In this document: positions 47,732 through 57,836 of the stretch, in pieces
Layout: every line of letters starts with the position of its first letter
Numbering within the stretch: the stretch's first letter is position 1
Origin: Candidatus Ruthia sp. Plio_17_S18
GTDB taxonomy: Bacteria; Pseudomonadota; Gammaproteobacteria; PS1; Pseudothioglobaceae
Direction: 5' to 3'
Assembly (NCBI GenBank): GCA_021730105.1
Contig: CP072538.1
Span: 620,001 to 684,000 of the forward strand
DNA length: 64,000 nt
Notes under the pieces: model-generated
Told to the model about the DNA's origin: nothing
Databases searched by the model: none
Seen by the model: only the letters and a program-made list of their open reading frames with translations
Translations under genes and position numbers: made by a program

Positions 47732-49225
47732 TCACTTGCCAACCTCAGGGCGCATATGCGGAAATAAAAGAACATCACGAATTGATGATGAATTGGTAAA
47801 TAACATCACCAATCTATCAATGCCAATTCCCTCGCCTGCGGTGGGGGGCATGCCATATTCTAGGGCACGAATATAATCAATGTCATAGTGCATGGCTTCA
47901 TCATCACCTGCGTCTTTGTTTTCAACTTGTTTTTTAAAACGTTCAGCCTGATCCTCAGCATCATTAAGTTCAGAAAAACCGTTGGCAATTTCACGACCAC
48001 CAATGAACAGTTCAAACCGATCGGTAATAAACGGGTTGTCGTCATTACGCCGTGCTAGTGGTGATACTTCAGTTGGATACTGCGTGACAAAAGTGGGTTG
48101 AATGAGCTTTTCTTCAACAGTAGCTTCGAAAATTTCAATTTGAATTTTACCCACACCCCAATTTTCTTTGACTTGAATACCTAATTTTTCTGCTGTTTTT
48201 TTGGCATTATCCTGATTTAAATCGGTTGCTGCCAAGCTTGGGTTGTATTGCAAAATTGAATCAAACACGCTAACACGCTCAAATAGATTTGAAAAATCAA
48301 AATCATTACCTTGGTAATGAATATTGGCGCTACTGCAGACATCAAGCGCAATGCCGCGGAATAATTTTTCTGTCAAATTCATTAAATCATGATACGTGGC
48401 ATAGGCTTGGTAAAACTCAATCATGGTAAATTCTGGGTTGTGCCTTGTGGAAAGCCCTTCGTTTCTAAAATTACGATTAACTTCAAACACTCTATCCATG
48501 CCACCAACAATTAAGCGCTTCAAATAAAGCTCAGGTGCAATACGCAAATACATGGGCATGTCTAATGCATTATGATGCGTCTCAAATGGTTTAGCTGTTG
48601 CGCCACCTGGAATCGTTTGTAACATGGGTGTTTCTACCTCGATAAAATCATTTTTATTAAAAAAATTGCGAATATAGCCTACAATTTGACTGCGACGCTT
48701 AAACGTGTTGCGAGAATTTTCATTCATAATTAAATCAACATAACGCTGACGATAACGAGTTTCTTGGTCACTCAAGCCATGAAATTTTTCAGGCAGTGGA
48801 CGCAATGACTTGGTCAGCAACTTAATATCACTAATACGAATGGATAATTCACCTACATTGGTTTTGAACAAAATACCTATAGCGCCAATAATATCACCAA
48901 TATCCCATTTTTTAAACTGCTCATTATAAAAACTTTCTGGCAACTCATCGCGAGTGATAAAAAGCTGAATTTGTCCACTAGAATCTTGTACATGTGCAAA
49001 ACTGGCTTTGCCCATCACACGCTTGAGCATCATCCGCCCTGCTACAGATATTTGCACATTTTTTTGCGCCAATGCTTCTTTAGAAAAACCATCAAATTTT
49101 TGAATAATGTCTTGCACTAAATTTTCAGGCTTAAAATTATTAACAAATGGATTGCCTTTCTCTCTCAATAAAGCCAATTTTGACTTTCTTTCAATAATTA
49201 ATTTGTTGTTATCTTGATCGCTCAC
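47732..49225 (-). CDS. lysS: Lysyl-tRNA synthetase (class II)
   Basis: A 497-residue class II enzyme with an N-terminal OB anticodon-binding domain ([20 protein letters not shown]) and the three class II motifs: motif 1 around [10 protein letters not shown], motif 2 [15 protein letters not shown] and motif 3 [10 protein letters not shown]. It charges the tRNA-Lys found 3.3 kb away. Intact; starts MSDQDNNKL, with a short N-terminus. Confidence 0.96.
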   Translation of the reverse strand: MSDQDNNKLIIERKSKLALLREKGNPFVNNFKPENLVQDIIQKFDGFSKEALAQKNVQISVAGRMMLKRVMGKASFAHVQDSSGQIQLFITRDELPESFYNEQFKKWDIGDIIGAIGILFKTNVGELSIRISDIKLLTKSLRPLPEKFHGLSDQETRYRQRYVDLIMNENSRNTFKRRSQIVGYIRNFFNKNDFIEVETPMLQTIPGGATAKPFETHHNALDMPMYLRIAPELYLKRLIVGGMDRVFEVNRNFRNEGLSTRHNPEFTMIEFYQAYATYHDLMNLTEKLFRGIALDVCSSANIHYQGNDFDFSNLFERVSVFDSILQYNPSLAATDLNQDNAKKTAEKLGIQVKENWGVGKIQIEIFEATVEEKLIQPTFVTQYPTEVSPLARRNDDNPFITDRFELFIGGREIANGFSELNDAEDQAERFKKQVENKDAGDDEAMHYDIDYIRALEYGMPPTAGEGIGIDRLVMLFTNSSSIRDVLLFPHMRPEVGK

Positions 49226-49235
49226 TAGGCGCTCC

Positions 49236-49898
49236 TTAATGTGTTTTTTGTTCTAGTTCTGTTTGTGCCAACGCCTTCGCTTTAGTCAAATCCTGCTTGG
49301 ATTGCTCCAAGCGCCCCAATTGGGCTAATAAAGTGCCACGATTATAATAGGCTTGATAAAAATTTGAGTCTAATTCAAGCACTAAAGTTAAATCTTTTAA
49401 AGCCAATTGACGCTCATTGGTTTTCATATAAATATTACCGCGATTATAAATGGCAGCAATGTACTGATTATTAATGGCGATGGCTTGTGTATAAGCGCTA
49501 ATGGCCTTGGTTGTTTGATTGAGTTGATCATAACAATTACCTAAATTATTATAAGCACCACTGTCAGTATTATTTAATGCCAAAGTCTTTTCAAAATATT
49601 CAATCGCCTGTTTAAAGTTTTCTTTTTCTTGTGCCATATAAGCCAAACAATAATACGCTTCCGAACTATTTGGATTGGCTTTAATAGCACTTGACATGCT
49701 TTGCATAGCTAACTCATCACTACCTTCCAATTGATGCAAATGACCTAAGTTTAAATACGCATTGGCTTTTAAATCTTTATCAGTAGTTTGATGATTGAGC
49801 AAATTATTCCAAACTTTAATTGCCCTTGATGATTCACCATTTTTTTGATGTGCATAAGCTTTAATGATTAAATCACTTAGTTCAGTTTTGCTACTCAC
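49236..49898 (-). CDS. Tetratricopeptide-repeat protein
   Basis: A 220-residue protein made of about five to six TPR units ([100 protein letters not shown]). No signal peptide or membrane helix is evident, so it is probably a cytosolic scaffold. The partner is unknown. It overlaps the yjbQ remnant by 4 bases. Confidence 0.85.
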   Translation of the reverse strand: MSSKTELSDLIIKAYAHQKNGESSRAIKVWNNLLNHQTTDKDLKANAYLNLGHLHQLEGSDELAMQSMSSAIKANPNSSEAYYCLAYMAQEKENFKQAIEYFEKTLALNNTDSGAYNNLGNCYDQLNQTTKAISAYTQAIAINNQYIAAIYNRGNIYMKTNERQLALKDLTLVLELDSNFYQAYYNRGTLLAQLGRLEQSKQDLTKAKALAQTELEQKTH

Positions 49899-50301
49899 GA
49901 TAGCGTTATAATCAATTTTCTGGTATTTTCAACAGCGCGATGTTCGTATAAAAACAACCCTTGAAAGTGCCCCAAACCCAATTTATTATCAATAATAGGA
50001 ATGGTTTTAGCCTCACCAGTCAAAATTGTGCGAATATGCCCTGACATGTCAAAATCACCTTCGTTGTTATGTCGATATTTAGGGTTTGCAGCTTGCACTA
50101 TTTTTTGTAAATAGTCTTCAACATCCAACAATATATCTGAATCTTCACTGCCAGTAATCATTTAGTGATGAAACTATGAGCAACAAACACATGACACAAT
50201 TCAACTAAATGACCTTGTGTAGCAATAACATCATTCACTTTTTGTGTAATTTCAACAACACCACGTTGATGGGTTTTAATAAATAGTTGCTGCTGACTCA
50301 T
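49895..50301 (-). pseudogene. yjbQ: YjbQ/UPF0047 family protein, single frameshift
   Basis: The N-terminal part starts at the ATG at 50301 (MSQQQLFIKTHQRGVVEITQ) and runs to a TGA near 50160. The C-terminal part (49895-50161; YRHNNEGDFDMSGHIRTILT, PIIDNKLGLGHFQGLFLYEH) is clearly the same family in another frame. They join at the conserved HTSxSLxI region, where only about a base is missing or extra. Everything else looks normal, so this may be a very recent break. The family has been linked to thiamine-phosphate synthesis as a side activity. Confidence 0.75.
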
Positions 50302-50738
50302 TTTAATAAATCTTTAGCCTTAATTGTGTCCACAGTGTTTTTAACGCTAGACTTTTTAACCGACAAAGAGCGCACTAAAAAAAACAAGCCTAAAGCCAAA
50401 AATACAAAAGGTGCAAACCATAATAAATAGGTATTTTTGTTAACTGGCGGCTTAAACACGACAAAATCACCATATCGATCCGTCATAAACTTCCGAATGT
50501 TGTCATCGGTATTTTGCTTTAATATTAATTCTCTGACTTTTTCACGTAAATCTTTAGCCAGTTCTGCATTTGAGCCACCAATACTTTGACCTTGACAAAC
50601 TGGGCAGCGAATTTCATTAATTAACGTCTGATAGCGTTGTTGTTGCTGATTATTAACAAAACTTTTAGCTTCAATACTCTCAGCATGGGCAGGATTAATA
50701 AGTTCTAATAGTAACAAAAATTGAATAAAATAGCGCAC
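50298..50738 (-). CDS. ccmH: Cytochrome c maturation protein CcmH
   Basis: A periplasmic, membrane-anchored thiol-disulfide protein that prepares apocytochrome c for heme attachment. The signal peptide occupies about residues 1-19 (AHA|ES), the redox motif RCPVCQ has Cys45 and Cys48, and a membrane helix lies at about 104-123 (LLWFAPFVFLALGLFFLV). The start codon is GTG at 50738. At 146 residues it is the short (CcmH/CycL) form. The other ccm genes are not in view; the end overlaps yjbQ. Confidence 0.93.
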   Translation of the reverse strand: MRYFIQFLLLLELINPAHAESIEAKSFVNNQQQQRYQTLINEIRCPVCQGQSIGGSNAELAKDLREKVRELILKQNTDDNIRKFMTDRYGDFVVFKPPVNKNTYLLWFAPFVFLALGLFFLVRSLSVKKSSVKNTVDTIKAKDLLK

Positions 50739-50774
50739 AATAAAATTTTGTTTAGAAAATAATAATTTTAACCC

Positions 50775-52622
50775 ATGCCATTGATTACGCTTGACAATAT
50801 TTCTCTTAGTTTTTCTGACAAACCCATCCTAAACAAGGTAAGTTCGACCATTCATAAAGGCGACAAAATCGCACTGATTGGTAGAAATGGTGAAGGAAAA
50901 TCTACTTTTATGCGCATTCTTTCTGGTTTGATTGAGCCAGATGATGGCAAATTAAACATTAAAAAAGGCACCAAGATTAGTTATTTAGAACAAACACTAC
51001 CACAAGATAATGACAAAAATCTATTTGACATTGTGGCAGAAGGTTTGGGAGAAATTGGTATTATTCTCAAACAGTACCAGCATTTAATTAATGATGGAAA
51101 ATTAGAGCAGGCTAGCGAGGTACAAGAGAAAATTGATCAGTTAAATGGCTGGCCATATTTGCATAAAATTCAAGCCATTCTTAGTCGTTTTACACTCAAT
51201 GCTGATACAGTCCTATCCACACTTTCTGGTGGTTGGAGAATGCGAGTAATGCTAGCTCAAGCGTTAATTCAAGAGCCGGATGTGTTATTGCTTGATGAGC
51301 CAACCAACCACATGGATATTACTGCCATTCTTGACCTTGAGCGTATGCTAAAAGATTATCATGGCACTTTAGTGCTTATTAGCCATGATCGTTCATTTAT
51401 TAAAGGCATTGTTAGTCGCGTGTTTGATCTTGATCGTGGCAATTTATCAGTGTTTGATTGTGGTTATGTTGATTACGTCAAACGCAAAGATGAACAACTG
51501 TACTCTGAAGAAATTGCCAATGCACGATTTGATAAAAAACTTGCACAAGAAGAGACTTGGATTAGGCAAGGTATTAAAGCCAGACGCACTCGCAACGAAG
51601 GGCGATTTCGCGCCTTGCAATCTATGCGCGAATCGTTCATAAATCGCCGTGCGAAAAAAGGCCAAGTTAAAATTCACGCATCGGATGATGAAAACCGCGC
51701 CTCCAAACTGATATTTGAAGTCAAAAAGATTAATTACCAAATTGCCGATTTAACTCTGATTAAAGATTTTTCTATGCTGGTACTCAAAGGTGAGAAAATT
51801 GGCATTATTGGTGACAATGGTACTGGAAAATCAACCTTTATCAAGCTTTTACTTGATGAGTTACAACCTAATAGTGGCTCTATTCGTCGTTCTAAGACCA
51901 TTCAACTGGCCTACTTTGATCAAATGCGCGAGTATATTGATCCTAACATGAAAGCCATGTATTTTGTCTCTGGAGGTCGTGAGCGTATTGATATTGGTGG
52001 AAAGAGTAAGCATATTATTGGCTACCTACGTCAATTCTTATTTACTGGAAAGCAAGCCATGGCACCGATTAGAATGTTTTCTGGTGGTGAAAAAAATCGT
52101 CTCATGTTGGCTAAAATCTTATCCCAACCTGCTAATTTATTAGTGCTTGATGAGCCAACCAATGACCTTGACGTCGAAACGCTTGAATTGTTAGAAGAAA
52201 TGCTGGTAGATTACAACGGTACTTTAATTTTAATTTCACACGATAGAACTTTTTTAAATAATGTTGTTGGCTCTACAGTCGTTATGGATGGCGATGGTAT
52301 TATCAATCAATATGCTGGTGGTTATGATGATTATCTAATTCAAAAACAAGACAAATTAGATCAGCAAAAAGACAAACCCAAAGTTAAAACAACTAAAAAA
52401 CCAACAACAAACACTAAAAAATTAAGTTACAAACAACAGCAAACACTTAAAGATTTGCCAAAAAAAATTGAGAAAATTGAAATAAAAATTAGCCAAATTC
52501 AATTACAATTATCAGACCTTGATTTTTTTCAACAAGAAAAATCTCAAGATTCCTTAATCACACTTGCCAGATTAGAGGCTGACCTTGAAAGATATTATGA
52601 AAAATGGGAGGCCTTAGAATGA
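50775..52622 (+). CDS. uup: ABC-F family ATPase Uup
   Basis: A soluble 615-residue ABC-F protein with two ATPase domains. The first Walker A is GRNGEGKST at 36-44 with LSGGWRMR; the second is GDNGTGKST near residue 350 with FSGGEKNRLMLA. The linker FDKKLAQEETWIRQGIKARR is diagnostic for Uup, and a C-terminal coiled coil (from about 545) is present. Uup acts on ribosomes and affects transposon excision and replication forks in E. coli. The stop overlaps the start of the HAD gene. Confidence 0.93.
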   Translation: MPLITLDNISLSFSDKPILNKVSSTIHKGDKIALIGRNGEGKSTFMRILSGLIEPDDGKLNIKKGTKISYLEQTLPQDNDKNLFDIVAEGLGEIGIILKQYQHLINDGKLEQASEVQEKIDQLNGWPYLHKIQAILSRFTLNADTVLSTLSGGWRMRVMLAQALIQEPDVLLLDEPTNHMDITAILDLERMLKDYHGTLVLISHDRSFIKGIVSRVFDLDRGNLSVFDCGYVDYVKRKDEQLYSEEIANARFDKKLAQEETWIRQGIKARRTRNEGRFRALQSMRESFINRRAKKGQVKIHASDDENRASKLIFEVKKINYQIADLTLIKDFSMLVLKGEKIGIIGDNGTGKSTFIKLLLDELQPNSGSIRRSKTIQLAYFDQMREYIDPNMKAMYFVSGGRERIDIGGKSKHIIGYLRQFLFTGKQAMAPIRMFSGGEKNRLMLAKILSQPANLLVLDEPTNDLDVETLELLEEMLVDYNGTLILISHDRTFLNNVVGSTVVMDGDGIINQYAGGYDDYLIQKQDKLDQQKDKPKVKTTKKPTTNTKKLSYKQQQTLKDLPKKIEKIEIKISQIQLQLSDLDFFQQEKSQDSLITLARLEADLERYYEKWEALE

Positions 52623-53272
52623 CACCACTCATCGTTGACTTGGACCATACATTAATTAATACAGATTTATTGTATGAGTCTTCAATGGGTACATTAAAAA
52701 AAAATCCACTACTTATTTTTATTTATCTCTTTTGGTTCTTACGTGGAAAAGGCTACTTAAAAGAACAATTAACCAAGAGATTTTCTATTGATGTCAGTAC
52801 CTTACCTTACAATCAAGACGTTATTGACTATATCAAAAAACGTAAAAAACAAGGTGACACAATCATCCTTGCTACTGCTTCACACAAGTTGTACGCTTTT
52901 GACGTTAGCAATCATCTTAACATAGAAAAAACTCAGGCAAAAAATAAGCAGCAAGATTTTGATCTTTTTACTCATAATAGCCAACAAACAACCGTTAAAA
53001 AAATTGATTTATTTGATGACGTCATGGCAAGCAACAAAAACTTTAATCTCTCTTCACATAATAAAGCAGAAAAATTAATCGAACGCTTTGGCGATAAGGG
53101 TTTCGATTACATGGGCGACCATCTACGTGATTTACCCGTTTGGGAGTCATCCAACCTGTCAATTTTAGTTAATGTACCGAACAAAGTGATTAATAAAACT
53201 AGGCATCTTAATACGTTAATTTTATCAAAAAAAATTAAAAAGTGCAATATTTTAAAGAATAAATATTTTTAG
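52619..53272 (+). CDS. HAD-superfamily hydrolase, possibly a truncated HAD-UbiA fusion
   Basis: A 217-residue protein (ATG at 52619, overlapping the uup stop). HAD motif I is DLDHTLINTD with Asp7 and Asp9, motif II is in ILATASHK and motif III/IV in DKGFDYMGDHLRDLPVW. Related proteins often continue into a UbiA-type prenyltransferase domain. Here the frame ends after HLNTLILSKKIKKCNILKNK, just where that domain would begin, so it may be a truncated fusion. A free-standing phosphatase of this size is also plausible. Confidence 0.7.
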   Translation: MTPLIVDLDHTLINTDLLYESSMGTLKKNPLLIFIYLFWFLRGKGYLKEQLTKRFSIDVSTLPYNQDVIDYIKKRKKQGDTIILATASHKLYAFDVSNHLNIEKTQAKNKQQDFDLFTHNSQQTTVKKIDLFDDVMASNKNFNLSSHNKAEKLIERFGDKGFDYMGDHLRDLPVWESSNLSILVNVPNKVINKTRHLNTLILSKKIKKCNILKNKYF

Positions 53273-53360
53273 TGTACTGCCAAAAACTGTGGTGTTGACC
53301 AATAAAAACAACTTGAACGACTTAATATTTGCTTTTCTTAGATAACAAAAATTCAAATTA

Positions 53361-53546
53361 TTATATCTTTAACCCCCCTTCAATTAAATATGACAAACTA
53401 CCTAAAAGCAAGTATATAACACTTGTCACTACAAGTGTGACAGCAATCACTCTGGCTATTTTGAAATTTTTGCCCAAAACTCGATTGTTAATCCACCATA
53501 CAAAATAGCCAATAACAAAAGCAATAATCAGTATTCTAATAAACAT
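53361..53546 (-). CDS. Small two-helix membrane protein, unknown
   Basis: A 61-residue protein with hydrophobic helices at about 3-18 (ILIIAFVIGYFVWWI) and 31-52 (IARVIAVTLVVTSVIYLLLG) separated by a basic loop. I do not recognise it. The ATG lies 2 bases after the end of the uvrC remnant on the same strand, an operon-like arrangement that favours a real gene. Confidence 0.55.
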   Translation of the reverse strand: MFIRILIIAFVIGYFVWWINNRVLGKNFKIARVIAVTLVVTSVIYLLLGSLSYLIEGGLKI

Positions 53547-53547
53547 G

Positions 53548-55241
53548 TTAACTCTTTAGGGTTTCAACTATTTTAATCGCTAATGCTAAATTAATACCAC
53601 TGACTTTTTGAATTTCATGAATCGATGCTTTTTTAACTTCTTGCAAGCCACCAAAATAATTAAGTAGCGCCATTCTGCGTAATTTTCCTATACCTGCAAT
53701 GGATTCTAGTATTGAAGTTGTACGCCTTGAAGCGCGTTTTTTTCGATGATTTTTAATTGCAAAACGGTGTGATTCGTCTCGAATATGGTTGACCAGTATA
53801 AGCGCAGGGTCGTCTCAGGCGGTAGATTGATTTTATTGACCTTATCATTTTTAACCATAATTAAAGTATCAAGCCCTGCCTTTCGATTATCTCCCTTGGC
53901 AATACCTACCAATTGCACATCATTCACGCCGATTGAATTCATCACCATAATAGCTTGATTGAACTGACCCAGTCCGCCATCAATAAAGATAATATCTGGT
54001 AAAGACTTTTTATCCTTTAATAGTTTAGAATAACGCCGATACACAACTTGATTTATTACAGCATCATCATCTACCAGGGGTAATATTTTTAATGTCAAAT
54101 TGGCGATATTGGCTCACTTTTAGTACACCTTTTTCAAACACCACACACGAGGCAACAGTTGCCTCGCCCATCATATGACTAATATCAAAGCATTCAATAT
54201 AATTAGGCAATTTGCCCAATCCCAAAATAACTTGCAAATGCGCAAGTGTTGATTTTTTTCTAAATCTTGATAATAAATTTTGATTAAGATTTTCCTTAGC
54301 GGTTAAATTAGCAATATTTAGATAATGCTGTGTGTCTTTATTTGGTGTATCAATAATGTGCGTATTTAAAGCCGAGGCAATGGTCTTTTTATCACTTAAC
54401 TTGTGTATGTTTTGGGGTGTTTTTACCCAAATAATATAAAGGCAAAAAAGCAGATAAAACTTGTTTAATATCTTGATTGTTTGAATTTTGAGGCAAAATA
54501 AAAACTTGTCCAATTTGCTTGCCAGAACGTATAAATAATACCTCAACACCGCTTACCACATCTTGCTGAGCGATACCAACCACATCTAAATCATTACTAA
54601 CACTTGAAGTGTGTTGTTCTTGGATGGTGTGCGTAAATCAATCAATTGATCGCATAAACGCGCTGCCAATTCAAACTCTAAATTTTGAGAGGCAAGTTGC
54701 ATTTTCTTTGACACTTTCTCTAGGGTTTCTCTGCCTTTGCCAGATAAAAACAAACAAGGTCTGGAGCGTGATCGGTAAGTGCTATTACTGCATTGTCTAA
54801 CTTTAAAGATTTTTTTAAGTAAATTGAGTGAGCCCCTAACCACATGAGCAGAAGGATAGGGACCGAAATATTGAGCACTCTGATACTTTTTACCCCGATA
54901 AAAACCCACTCTAGGATGTTTGTCATGGCTGATAAAGATATAAGGATAACTTTTTGAATCTTTTAACAAAATGTTATATCTTGGCATGTGCTGCTTAATT
55001 AGCTCAGATTCTAACAACAAGGACTGAGTTTCAGTCACAGTAACGATTACTCTAAAATCTTTAATGTTGGCAACTAAAACTCTAGTCTTATTCTGCCCAT
55101 GTGTTTTAACAAAGTAGCTTGACACACTCTATTTTTTAGATTTTTAGCCTTGCCCACATAAATCACCTGGTCTTGTTTATCAAACATTTGATAAACGCCA
55201 GGATGGGTGGTTAAATTCTTTAGCTTTTCTTTAATTGGCAT
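53548..55241 (-). pseudogene. uvrC: Excinuclease ABC subunit C, multiply frameshifted
   Basis: The start at 55241 ([36 protein letters not shown]) is the GIY-YIG nuclease N-terminus. A frameshift near 55120 leads to 54586-55125 ([35 protein letters not shown]), another to 54067-54549 ([20 protein letters not shown]), another to 53706-54098 (LPDIIFIDGGLGQFNQAI), and a last one near 53720 to the HhH tail (LESIAGIGKLRRMALLNYFG) ending at 53548. Four to five separate breaks make it certain that the gene is dead unless the sequence is faulty. UvrC makes both incisions in nucleotide-excision repair. Confidence 0.92.
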
Positions 55242-55281
55242 CTATACAAAAAACACTTACAAAGGTAAAATTTGATTTAAG

Positions 55282-55953
55282 TTGATTTCTCTTTTAAAAA
55301 TTGTGATTAAAACACTACTCATTATATTATCTATTTTGCCTATAAACTCTGCTTTAGCAATAGACAAAATGCCCAATGCAACTCATCAAGCAATTGTGGA
55401 TATTATTGACCCGCCTAATTCAGCTGCACTTAATATTATGGTTAGTGCTTTAAGCTCTTTAAAAGAATTAAAAAAACAAAAAAAAGCCACTAAGCAAAAT
55501 ATTGAAGCTTTGGTTCGACTAAAGCTTCTGCCTAATATTGCCATAGGCGTGTCCACTAAAATTGCATTAAGCAAGCATTGGGATGGCTTGAACATCCAAC
55601 AAAAACAGTTCTTTCAATACTATATTTCAGAATCTTTAATTCAAGATTATGTGGGGATTTTATCCAGTTATGACAAACTTGATAGTGTTCAAATCTTAGT
55701 AGATCCGGACGTTAAACGTAAAGGTGATAAAGCCATTGTAAAATTAATTATTAACGTTAATGACGACCCAACACCCAGTATTATTTCTCTAAAAATGATA
55801 CGCCTTAATACTTGGCATGTGTACGACATCGTGTTTTCTGGTGTTAGCATTGTTAAAAATTATCGTGCTCAATTTAACTCATATATTAGACGCAAAGGCA
55901 TTGATGGGTTGATTTTAAAGTCAAAAAAGAATCTTGAAAGATTGTCTAAATAA
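55282..55953 (+). CDS. mlaC: Phospholipid-transport protein MlaC
   Basis: A periplasmic lipid shuttle of the Mla system (Ttg2D/toluene-tolerance family), 223 residues from a TTG at 55282; a GTG at 55303 is an alternative start. The signal peptide ends at about NSALA. The body shows the family pattern (SKHWDGLNIQQKQFFQYYIS, DPTPSIISLKMIRLNTWHVY, DIVFSGVSIVKNYRAQF). It is followed with 1-base overlap by murA, as in the E. coli mla-murA region; the other mla genes are not adjacent here. Confidence 0.88.
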   Translation: MISLLKIVIKTLLIILSILPINSALAIDKMPNATHQAIVDIIDPPNSAALNIMVSALSSLKELKKQKKATKQNIEALVRLKLLPNIAIGVSTKIALSKHWDGLNIQQKQFFQYYISESLIQDYVGILSSYDKLDSVQILVDPDVKRKGDKAIVKLIINVNDDPTPSIISLKMIRLNTWHVYDIVFSGVSIVKNYRAQFNSYIRRKGIDGLILKSKKNLERLSK

Positions 55954-57212
55954 TGTATAAGCTTATTATTAATGGTGGCATTGAGCTAAACGGCCATATT
56001 AAAGCCGCAGGGTCAAAAAACTCATCTTTACCCATTTTATTTGCCTCAATATTGGCCAATGGCCCCATTACCTTAACCAATACACCGCATTTAAGTGATG
56101 TTTCAACCACACTTAGGTTGTTAATGGACATGGGTGCAGAATTTATACTAGAATCAGACAATTCTTTGTTTATAGATAGTTCAAAGTTAACCAACTTGGT
56201 TGCTCAGTATAATTTGGTTAAAACCATGCGTGCTTCAATTTTAGCACTCGGACCAATGCTTGCTAAATATGGTCAAGCAAAAATATCTCTACCTGGTGGA
56301 TGTGCAATTGGCTCACGCCCTGTTAATTTACACTTAAAGGCACTAGAAGATTTGGGTGCTTTTATTAAGGTTGAAAACGGCTATATTTACGCCACAGCTA
56401 AAAAACTCATTGGCACTGAAATATATTTTGATCAAATTTCAGTAACTGCCACTGAAAACATCATCATGGCAGCAACTTTAGCAACAGGCACAACCACAAT
56501 TCACAATGCCGCACAAGAACCTGAAATTGTAGATTTAGTTAATTGCTTAATTAAAATGGGTGCTAAAATTTCTGGTGCTGGCACATCAATTATCACTATT
56601 GAAGAGGTTGACGGATTATCAGGCGTGACTTATGCAGTTTGTCCTGATCGGATTGAAGCAGGCACTTATCTTATTGCTGCAGCCATCACAGGTGGTAAAA
56701 TTACCATTAAAAATGTGCGTTATCAATCAATGAGCGCTATTCTTGCAAAATTACTTGAAACTGGTGCAGATATTAAAACTGAAAAAAATTCAATCACACT
56801 TGATATGCAAGGGAAACGACCAAAAGCTGTTAATATCAAAACCAGTACCTATCCAAATTTCCCCACAGACATGCAAGCACAATTTACAGCTCTCAACGCC
56901 ATTGCTGATGGGTATAGCACCATTACTGAAACCATTTTTGAAAATAGGTTTATGCACATTCCTGAATTATCACGCATGGGCGCATGCCTCACTTTAGAAG
57001 GCAACACCGTTGTTTGTAAAGGGGTAAAATCTTTGATGGGTGCACATTTAATGACAACTGACTTAAGAGCTTCAGCATCCTTGGTTTTGGCAGGACTAGC
57101 AGCAACAGGCACCACAACGATTGAACGTGTTTATCACCTAGATCGTGGCTATGAAACTATTGAGGAAAAATTAAAACTATTAGGCGCTCAAATTGAACGC
57201 GTACAGGATTAA
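55953..57212 (+). CDS. murA: UDP-N-acetylglucosamine 1-carboxyvinyltransferase
   Basis: First committed enzyme of peptidoglycan synthesis, 419 residues as in E. coli. Lys22-Asn23 (AGSKNSSLP) and the catalytic Cys117 in LPGGCAIGSRPVNLH are present, so the fosfomycin-target cysteine is retained. The C-terminal YHLDRGYE segment is intact. It lies in the conserved mlaC-murA-hisG-hisD order. Confidence 0.96.
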   Translation: MYKLIINGGIELNGHIKAAGSKNSSLPILFASILANGPITLTNTPHLSDVSTTLRLLMDMGAEFILESDNSLFIDSSKLTNLVAQYNLVKTMRASILALGPMLAKYGQAKISLPGGCAIGSRPVNLHLKALEDLGAFIKVENGYIYATAKKLIGTEIYFDQISVTATENIIMAATLATGTTTIHNAAQEPEIVDLVNCLIKMGAKISGAGTSIITIEEVDGLSGVTYAVCPDRIEAGTYLIAAAITGGKITIKNVRYQSMSAILAKLLETGADIKTEKNSITLDMQGKRPKAVNIKTSTYPNFPTDMQAQFTALNAIADGYSTITETIFENRFMHIPELSRMGACLTLEGNTVVCKGVKSLMGAHLMTTDLRASASLVLAGLAATGTTTIERVYHLDRGYETIEEKLKLLGAQIERVQD

Positions 57213-57218
57213 AAAATT

Positions 57219-57836
57219 ATGCTAACAATTGCATTATCCAAGGGTAGAATTTTAAAACAAACGCTACCTTTACTTGAAAAAGCGAGCTTAATCATTGCCA
57301 AAGAAGAGCTAAACTCACGTAAATTAATTCTTGACACCAATCTTGTTGATGTTCGGGTTATTATCATTCGTGCAACTGATGTACCTGTATTTGTACAACA
57401 CGGCGCTGCCGATATAGGTATTGTTGGCAAAGATGTCTTGCTTGAGCATGGCGCTAATAATTTATTCGAAGTACTGGATTTAGGCATTGCTAAATGCAAA
57501 CTGATGGTAGCTGCCGAATCAAAAGACACACTTAAGCAAAACACACTTAAAATAGCCACTAAGTATGTCAATTCAGCCAAACGTTATTTTCAAAACAAAG
57601 GCCAGTCTTGTGAAATAATCAAACTTTATGGCGCAATGGAATTAGCGCCTAAGGTTGGCTTGGCACACTGTATTGTTGACTTGGTAGATACTGGCAATAC
57701 CTTAAAAGCCAATGGCCTTATGCCGCTTGAGCACATTGAAGAAATTAGCTCGCGCTTAGTGGTAAATGCCGCTTCATTTAAAACCAAAAATGCACAAATT
57801 AAGTCTTGGATTGAAAATATTGGGCACAACTTGTGA
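57219..57836 (+). CDS. hisG: ATP phosphoribosyltransferase, short form
   Basis: First enzyme of histidine synthesis. The protein has 205 residues ([18 protein letters not shown] at the N-terminus, [29 protein letters not shown]) and lacks the C-terminal regulatory domain of the long form. Short HisG works in a hetero-octamer with HisZ, so a hisZ gene is expected elsewhere in the genome. It overlaps hisD by 4 bases. Confidence 0.93.
   Translation: MLTIALSKGRILKQTLPLLEKASLIIAKEELNSRKLILDTNLVDVRVIIIRATDVPVFVQHGAADIGIVGKDVLLEHGANNLFEVLDLGIAKCKLMVAAESKDTLKQNTLKIATKYVNSAKRYFQNKGQSCEIIKLYGAMELAPKVGLAHCIVDLVDTGNTLKANGLMPLEHIEEISSRLVVNAASFKTKNAQIKSWIENIGHNL

Noticed and set aside
22521-55241. All frameshifts being sequencing errors
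   Set aside because: Many of the same genes also carry in-frame stops, lost catalytic residues or large deletions, and long housekeeping genes (rpsA, metG, hscA, groEL) are flawless. Single-indel cases (yjbQ, lipoprotein) remain uncertain.
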